From positions 124,001 through 188,000 of the forward strand of contig JAGRIE010000001.1 in the NCBI GenBank assembly GCA_020443425.1: 64,000 nt of DNA. Reading direction: 5' to 3'. The notes under the pieces are model-generated. The model did not search any database. It saw nothing but the letters and a program-made list of their open reading frames with translations, and was not told the origin of the DNA. Made by a program: the position numbers and the translations under genes. The stretch is from Halioglobus sp. (GTDB taxonomy: Bacteria; Pseudomonadota; Gammaproteobacteria; Pseudomonadales; Halieaceae). Positions 58,818-64,000 of this stretch are shown piece by piece. Position 1 is the first letter of the stretch. Each line of letters starts with the position of its first letter.

Positions 58818-59827
58818 TGGATCTCCTCAATCTGCCCGCTATCAGCACACCACTGCCCTGGCACGAGCAGGAGTGGGCACTGCTGCATCGGCAACTGGGG
58901 GACGGCCAACTGGCCCACGCCTTGCTGCTGGTGGGCAGGCAGCACACAGGGAAGCAGCAGCTGGCGATGGCCCTGTCGCGCCTGCTTCTGTGCGCACAAC
59001 CCAGGGATTCGCTGAACTGTGGTGAGTGTCATGCCTGCCAGTTGAGTGGCACCGGTGCGCACGGTGATTTCCTGTGGGTGGCGCCGGTGGAGAAAAGCCG
59101 CGTGATCAAGATTGACCAGGTTCGCGAGGTTGTGCGCTTTACCAGTAAAACAGCGGGATTTGGCGTGCGCAAGGTCATCGTGCTGGCGCCTGCCGAAAGC
59201 ATGAACGTCAATGCATTCAACGCGCTGCTCAAGTCACTGGAGGAGCCCGCCCAGGATACACATCTGCTGCTGGTGTGTGACAATATGCACGGCGTGCCGG
59301 CGACTATCCGGTCACGCTGCCAGATATTGCACCTGCCGACACCGGGCGCTGCGGCCTCTCTGGAGTGGCTGGACCGCACTACAGGCCAGCGGGCGCAGAG
59401 CGAAAAACTCCTCGCCCTGAGCGATGGCTTGCCGCTACTCGCGGCAGAGCTCTACTGCAGCGGGGGCGCTGAAGAATTTGCCGCCCGCCGGCAAGTGTTA
59501 CCGGGGTTGATTGCTGGACGGATCACGGTCGCCCAGGCGTCTGCGCTGTGGGAAGACCTTGAAATGAGCGCTATCCTCGAACAGTTTTCAGCTGACTTGC
59601 AGCGATTGCTGGTCTCGCTCCCAAAAGAGCGTTTACCGACCAGGCAGGGCCGCACATTGTTCAGCCTGCTCGATGAGGTGTCGCAATTGCAGCGAGCGGT
59701 TAGCGCCGGGTCAAACCCCGGCAAACAGCTGTTGCTGGAGGCGTTGATGTCAAAAGTGCGCAGGGGATTGGGCGCCGACCTGCTTGGTGATAGTATCCCT
59801 GCGCGAACTGGAGATCCTGGCCCATGA
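58817..59827 (+). CDS. holB: DNA polymerase III delta' subunit
   Basis: 336 residues from ATG at 58817, overlapping the tmk stop by 1 nt (GTG at 58814 is possible). Clamp-loader AAA+ fold, with zinc cysteines in CAQPRDSLNCGECHACQ and the SRC motif (TIRSRCQIL). The Walker A is degenerate (VGRQHTGKQQ), as expected for delta'. The stop overlaps pilZ by 4 bp. Confidence 0.94.
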
Positions 59828-60177
59828 ATGACCCAAAACAGAACAGCCGAAACGGGATTTTGTCGCTCACGATCAAAGACAAAGCGGTACTGTATTCCGC
59901 CTACATGCCTTTCCTGGACAATGGCGGCCTGTTTGTTCCCACCAACAAGCCCTACGACATCGGTGACGAAGTATTTATGCTGCTCACGCTGATGGACGAA
60001 TCGGAGAAGATTCCGATCTCCGGCAAGGTGGTTTGGGTGACGCCTCGCGGCGCCCAGGGCAATCGCACGGCAGGTATCGGTGTCCAGTTCAGTGAGCAGG
60101 ATGCGGCGGCCAATGCCAAAATTGAAAACCACCTTGCCGGCTCCCTCTCTTCAGACCGGCCCACGCACACAATGTGA
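59824..60177 (+). CDS. pilZ: PilZ-domain protein (type IV pilus type)
   Basis: 117 residues. Matches the original PilZ of type IV pilus biogenesis (GILSLTIKDKAVLYSAYMP, GGLFVPTN, GVQF). It lacks the N-terminal RxxxR of c-di-GMP-binding PilZ proteins, as does the Pseudomonas pilus PilZ. The conserved position after holB supports the assignment. The usual tatD downstream is missing. Confidence 0.92.
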   Translation: MNDPKQNSRNGILSLTIKDKAVLYSAYMPFLDNGGLFVPTNKPYDIGDEVFMLLTLMDESEKIPISGKVVWVTPRGAQGNRTAGIGVQFSEQDAAANAKIENHLAGSLSSDRPTHTM

Positions 60178-60241
60178 TGCCTCGTGGTGAGGCGCTCGTT
60201 AGAAAGCATCGCTATCCCATTGATATTCCGGAAATAAACTC

Positions 60242-60268
60242 AAAAAAATGGGTCCCAAAAGGGACCCA
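60242..60268 (-). terminator. hairpin with T-tract on the minus strand
   Basis: TGGGTCCC (60249-60256), AAAA loop, GGGACCCA (60261-60268); read on the minus strand, T7 follows. On the plus strand it has no U-tail but could still shield the pilZ mRNA end. The surrounding 305-bp gap also has a GGAG/CTCC hairpin (near 60318-60335) and an AT-rich stretch (60380-60480), and no gene I can support. Confidence 0.5.
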
Positions 60269-60482
60269 CCAAGACCATTAGGAGTGAAACATAAAGGAAT
60301 TGCTTCCAAAAAAGGAGCATCGGGATACTCCCTGTGGCTGCCCGGTTGAATCAGGGGATAGGCACCCACGCTTTAAGTATTGTTCAAATTTGGTAATTTT
60401 CCACATCAAAGTGCGTTTTTTATAAATCATTTAGTTATATCTAAATAATCTGAAAATTACCTATAGAAATAAAGGTAGCTCA

Positions 60483-61541
60483 ATGGCGATAGAGACGGAA
60501 TTTCTTACCGGCGTAATCGAGGGCTTTTACGGGCGGGCCTGGAGCTTCGAGACCCGTCTGGCCTATGCCGACTACCTGTCAGCGGCGGGGTTGAATACCT
60601 GCATCTACTGCCCCAAGGGTGATTTGTACCTGCGCAGCCGGTGGCAGGAGGACTGGCCGGCCGCTGACTGGCTTGCACTGCGGCAACTCTCCAGCGCCTA
60701 CCGGCAGCGCGGACTGAAATGGGGGGTTGGCCTGTCACCGGTTGAGCTCTACCGTCACTACGGTCGAGAGGAGCGCGAAGCGCTGCGCCGTAAGGTGGGG
60801 CGTCTCGGTGAACTGGAGTCGCCGGTATTGGCGATACTGTTTGATGACATGCCGGGCGACCTGGACGCGCTGGCGACGCGCCAGGCCGAGATCGTCGCCG
60901 ATGTCTGCGCGTGGCTGCCCGATGTACTGGTGCTGGTTTGTCCCACTTATTATTCGTTCGACCCGGTGCTGGAAACCCATTTCGGGGCCATGCCGGCCGA
61001 TTACTGGCCGCAGCTGGGCCGTGAGCTGCCTGCCGATACACGGATATTCTGGACCGGCAACAAGGTCTGCTCAGAGTCTATCTCCGAAGGCGACATCAGG
61101 GCGATTGTCGAGCAACTGGCTCGCCCGGTCATCCTCTGGGACAACTATCCGGTCAATGATGGGGCCGTGCGCAGCAATTTTCTGTTCACCACCAAGCTGG
61201 CCGAGCGTTCGCCCGCACTGCGGCCACTGCTGAGTGGCCATCTCTGCAACCCGATGAACCAGGGCCTGCTGTCCCTGCCGGCACTGAGTGGCCTGTCGGA
61301 GCTCTACGGCAGCGGCAAGCTGGACGATGCCACCCTGGCCGGCATACTGGGCCCGGCGACCTGGGAACACCTGTCCCGGGACCGGCACGATTTCCAGTAT
61401 CAGGGGCTCTCAGGGCTCGGGGAGAAGCGCTGTGCAGCGCTTGCAGCCGAGTACGCCGGGCTGCCGGGGGCGGCCGCCGCGGAAGTGGCGCAGTGGTTGA
61501 GCGGGGAGTACCGCTTCGATCCGGCCTGTCTGACACTTTGA
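60483..61541 (+). CDS. GH84 beta-N-acetylglucosaminidase (O-GlcNAcase-like)
   Basis: 352 residues, no signal peptide. The catalytic domain of GH84 is clear: GVIEGFYGRAW (residues 10-20), CIYCPKGD, the adjacent catalytic aspartates in ILFDDM (Asp121-Asp122), CPTYY, FWTGNKV, ILWDNYPVND (substrate-contacting Asn/Asp) and LCNPMNQ. These align by eye with human O-GlcNAcase. Known bacterial GH84 enzymes are usually large and exported; this is a bare, cytoplasmic-looking catalytic domain. It should remove terminal beta-N-acetylglucosamine from sugars or proteins. Single gene in a conserved-core setting. Confidence 0.88.
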   Translation: MAIETEFLTGVIEGFYGRAWSFETRLAYADYLSAAGLNTCIYCPKGDLYLRSRWQEDWPAADWLALRQLSSAYRQRGLKWGVGLSPVELYRHYGREEREALRRKVGRLGELESPVLAILFDDMPGDLDALATRQAEIVADVCAWLPDVLVLVCPTYYSFDPVLETHFGAMPADYWPQLGRELPADTRIFWTGNKVCSESISEGDIRAIVEQLARPVILWDNYPVNDGAVRSNFLFTTKLAERSPALRPLLSGHLCNPMNQGLLSLPALSGLSELYGSGKLDDATLAGILGPATWEHLSRDRHDFQYQGLSGLGEKRCAALAAEYAGLPGAAAAEVAQWLSGEYRFDPACLTL

Positions 61542-61782
61542 GCCTCTGCCGGCGGCGCTGCTGCCGGCAACCAGGACCGTGCCCCGGTCCCGGCGCGGGT
61601 CCTTATAGCGACTGGTCTGGCGCGGCTGGCGGCGGTTGAACCGCTGCAACCTTTATGGCAGAATCACCGCCCTTACGGCAGCCGGTCGCTTATTGGCTGT
61701 TGATAACGAAAAATCAGTTTTAATCAACACGTTAACCGGAGCTTGTGCAGTTATTTCTATCCGGTTGGCGGGTGTTTTCTAG
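61542..61782. other. spacer before tRNA-Leu(UAG)
   Basis: 241 bp without a gene. TGCCGGC (61547-61553) pairs with GCCGGCA (61563-61569) just after the glycosidase stop, with no U-tail. An AT-richer part near 61690-61730 may contain the tRNA promoter, but I see no good -35/-10 pair. Confidence 0.4.
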
Positions 61783-61867
61783 GCGGAAGTGGCGAAATTG
61801 GTATACGCGCTGGATTTAGGTTCCAGTGCCGCAAGGTGTGAGAGTTCGAGTCTCTCCTTCCGCACCA
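61783..61867 (+). tRNA. tRNA-Leu (UAG)
   Basis: 85 nt with encoded CCA. Acceptor GCGGAAG pairs with CTTCCGC; anticodon stem-loop CTGGATTTAGGTTCCAG with TAG; variable arm TGCCGCAAGGTG; T-arm GAGAGTTCGAGTCTCTC. It lies upstream of tig as in Pseudomonas. Confidence 0.97.
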
Positions 61868-61968
61868 TACTTGAGAGGGCCGGCATCACCATGTTTCGAA
61901 TGTGGTGATGCCGTCCAATGTGCGGGTGCCGAATGCACCCGATAGCAATCGAATGATGAGGAACTACT

Positions 61969-63276
61969 ATGCGGGTATCTATTGAAACGACGTCGAGTCT
62001 GGAGCGTCGCTTGACCGTGGGTGTGCCCGCCGAGCGCGTGGACGGTGAGGTGGATGTCCGCCTGCAAAAGGCGGCCCAGAATGTCAGGCTGCCCGGCTTC
62101 CGACCCGGCAAGGTTCCGATGAAAGTAATGCGCCAGCGCTTTGGTGCGGGCATTCGCCAGGAAGTCGTCGGCGAGGTGGTCAACGAGTCGTTCCGCGAAG
62201 CCGTCATCCAGGAAAAACTCCGTCCCGCCGGCCAGCCCAGCATCGAGCCGAAAAACCTTGAGCAGGGCAAAGAGCTGCAGTATGTGGCGACGTTTGAAGT
62301 GTTTCCGGACGTCGAGCTGCTGGAGATGAAAGGTTTTGCCGTCGAGAAGCCGGTTGCGGAAGTCACCGCGGCCGATATCGATACCATGGTTGAAACGCTG
62401 CGCAAGCAGCAGGGCAGCTGGAACGTTGTCGAGCGCGCCGCGGCGCTGAACGACAAGGTCAACATCGACTACGCCGGCACCCGTGACGGAGAGGCATTTG
62501 AGGGCGGTAGCGCCGAGGGCACTGATCTGGAACTCGGTTCCGGCCGTATGATACCGGGATTCGAGGACGGGATTGTCGGTATGACAGCGGGCGAGGAGCG
62601 CACCCTGTCTCTCAGCTTCCCAGAGGACTACCACAACGAGGAATTGAAAGGCGCTGCGGTGGAGTTCAAGGTAAAGCTGAACGCCGTGCAAGAGCAGGTG
62701 CCCGCTGAGCTGAACGAGGAATTTTTCGCCAAGTTTGGTGTCAATGAAGGCGGCGAAGAGCAGTTCCGCAAGGAAATTGCCGACAATATGGCCCGCGAGC
62801 TGAAGAATGCGGTTGAGGGCAAAGTCAAACAGCAGGTTATGGACGCGGTGCTGGAAACGCACAAGGCGCTGGAGGTCCCCAAGGCCCTGATCGACCAGGA
62901 GATCAACGGCCTGCGCAACCAGATGTTCCAGCAGTACGGTGGCATGGCCAACCAGGACCTGGACCTCAAGTCGCTGCTTCCCGACAGTATGTTCGAGGAA
63001 AACGCCGAGCGCAGGGTGAAGCTGGGGTTGGTGCTGGCCGAGTTTATAGAGCAGCATGCATTGAAGGCCGACGGCGACAAGGTCCGCCAGGCGGTCGAGG
63101 AAATGGCCTCGACTTACCAGGACCCGCAGGAAGTCATTGACTACTACTATTCGAACCAACAGCAGCTCGCTGCGGTGGAATCGAAAGTTTTGGAGGACCA
63201 GGTGGTTGAAAAGCTGCTCGAGAGCGCCAATATAGTAGAGAAGGAATGCGGTTATCAGGACGCCATCAATCAGTAG
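61969..63276 (+). CDS. tig: trigger factor
   Basis: 435 residues, full length. Ribosome-binding loop GFRPGKVP in the N-terminal domain, FKBP-type prolyl isomerase domain (about 160-240: DKVNIDYAGTRDGEAFEGG), and helical C-terminal chaperone arms. It folds nascent chains at the ribosome exit. It precedes clpP. Confidence 0.97.
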   Translation: MRVSIETTSSLERRLTVGVPAERVDGEVDVRLQKAAQNVRLPGFRPGKVPMKVMRQRFGAGIRQEVVGEVVNESFREAVIQEKLRPAGQPSIEPKNLEQGKELQYVATFEVFPDVELLEMKGFAVEKPVAEVTAADIDTMVETLRKQQGSWNVVERAAALNDKVNIDYAGTRDGEAFEGGSAEGTDLELGSGRMIPGFEDGIVGMTAGEERTLSLSFPEDYHNEELKGAAVEFKVKLNAVQEQVPAELNEEFFAKFGVNEGGEEQFRKEIADNMARELKNAVEGKVKQQVMDAVLETHKALEVPKALIDQEINGLRNQMFQQYGGMANQDLDLKSLLPDSMFEENAERRVKLGLVLAEFIEQHALKADGDKVRQAVEEMASTYQDPQEVIDYYYSNQQQLAAVESKVLEDQVVEKLLESANIVEKECGYQDAINQ

Positions 63277-63360
63277 TCTGGCGATAACGGCAAAAGACTG
63301 TTGGCGCGGCTGCCGCCTCGTCGCGATTCGGAACGATAATACAATTTGGGGATAGTGCAC

Positions 63361-64000
63361 ATGCCGATTCAATACGACGGGCAAGATAGACACAGGGTCA
63401 ACAGCCTTGGGTTGATACCTATGGTAGTGGAGCAGACCGCTCGCGGTGAGCGGTCCTACGATATCTATTCCCGGCTGCTGAAAGAGCGGGTGATCTTCGC
63501 TGTGGGTACGGTGGAAGATCACATGGCGAACCTGATCGTCGCGCAGTTACTGTTCCTGGAGTCGGAAAACCCTGACAAGGACATCCATCTGTATATCAAT
63601 TCCCCAGGCGGCTCCGTCACTGCGGGGCTGTCCATTTATGACACCATGCAGTTTATCAAGCCTGATGTGAGTACAATGTGCATCGGGCAGGCAGCGTCCA
63701 TGGGCGCGTTCCTGTTGAGTGGCGGTGCCAAGGGCAAGCGCTACTGCCTGCCCAATGCCCGCACAATGATCCACCAGCCCAGCGGTGGCGCTCAGGGGCA
63801 GGCCACGGATATCGACATCCAGGCCAGGGAAATTCTTATCATCCGCCAGCGTCTCAACCAGCTGATGGCAGAGCATACCGGGCAGAGCCTGGAGACGATT
63901 GAGCGGGACACTGAGCGCGATCGCTTCATGAATGCAGAGCAAAGCAAGGAATACGGGCTAGTGGATGAGGTGGTTGCCAGCCGGGTAAGCGCCCCGAAAA
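63361..64000 (+). CDS. clpP: ATP-dependent Clp protease proteolytic subunit, 3' end cut
   Basis: About 213 residues are visible; the frame is still open at the window edge, so only the very end is missing. [11 protein letters not shown], nucleophile Ser113 in [11 protein letters not shown], catalytic His138 in [12 protein letters not shown]. The ATG at 63361 gives the usual propeptide ([14 protein letters not shown] cleaved segment). It forms the tetradecameric protease with ClpX/ClpA. Confidence 0.96.
   Translation, partial: MPIQYDGQDRHRVNSLGLIPMVVEQTARGERSYDIYSRLLKERVIFAVGTVEDHMANLIVAQLLFLESENPDKDIHLYINSPGGSVTAGLSIYDTMQFIKPDVSTMCIGQAASMGAFLLSGGAKGKRYCLPNARTMIHQPSGGAQGQATDIDIQAREILIIRQRLNQLMAEHTGQSLETIERDTERDRFMNAEQSKEYGLVDEVVASRVSAPK

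Noticed and set aside
61816-63522. 568-residue open frame on the minus strand
   Set aside because: It is fully antisense to tRNA-Leu(UAG), tig and the start of clpP, with no family motif; a shadow of high GC and codon bias.

Overview
The window is chromosomal DNA of a gammaproteobacterium, GC-rich (roughly 60 % by eye). The gene order mfd, gap, nqrABCDEF-apbE-nqrM, lolCDE, comEC, exbBD, kdsB-murB, rne, rluC, yceF, yceD-rpmF-fabD-fabG-acpP-fabF-pabC-mltG-tmk-holB-pilZ is, from memory, close to a well-known Pseudomonas block. However, lpxK and plsX are missing from their usual places. Na+-NQR, an NSS Na+ symporter, an arylsulfatase and a thiolase/acyl-CoA ligase/LLM-oxidoreductase operon suggest a marine relative such as Halieaceae/Spongiibacteraceae (Cellvibrionales). 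That placement is inference. No integrase, transposase, phage structural gene or CRISPR array was found.

Layout. 1-6.4 kb: end of a purine-nucleoside/thioinosine phosphorylase, then csiV and mfd (minus), and gap (plus). 6.6-13.8 kb: the complete Na+-translocating NADH:quinone reductase operon with its two maturation factors, ApbE (flavin transferase) and NqrM (iron centre). A strong intrinsic terminator lies inside the first codons of apbE. 13.8-17.5 kb: lipoprotein-sorting ABC transporter lolCDE and a convergent DUF2062 gene. 17.7-25.6 kb: comEC, exbBD, kdsB, murB, uvrC, pgsA, many overlapping by 4 nt. 25.6-26 kb: tRNA operon (a decayed tRNA-Gly copy, intact tRNA-Gly-GCC, tRNA-Cys-GCA) with a good sigma70 promoter.

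26-36.5 kb: a lineage-variable stretch lying between tRNA-Cys and tRNA-Leu-UAA, which are adjacent in E. coli (glyW-cysT-leuZ). It carries a large Ca-binding-repeat lipoprotein, a short-chain dehydrogenase with a Tat/lipoprotein signal, an acyl-CoA ligase/thiolase-like/LLM oxidoreductase operon, a small membrane protein plus a LEA-type lipoprotein, and an NSS transporter. 36.6-40.4 kb: an AraC-type regulator, whose 3' end runs antisense into tRNA-Leu, divergent from a Cys-type arylsulfatase. 40.5-42.1 kb: an all-alpha dimeric dUTPase followed 3 nt later by an unrecognised protein with two tandem winged-helix-like units and a C-terminal PD-(D/E)XK-like segment. This is the best candidate here for an undescribed system. 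42.1-46.7 kb: trmA, ybiB, tusEBCD (tRNA wobble-uridine 2-thiolation), yccA and tRNA-Ser-UGA, all minus.

46.7-51.7 kb: rne with a long leader, rluC, yceF. 51.8-60.2 kb: yceD-rpmF and the fatty-acid synthesis/cell-wall/replication operon through pilZ; yceD looks near-leaderless. 60.5-61.5 kb: a cytoplasmic GH84 (O-GlcNAcase-like) glycosidase. 61.8-64 kb: tRNA-Leu-UAG, tig, and clpP cut by the window end.
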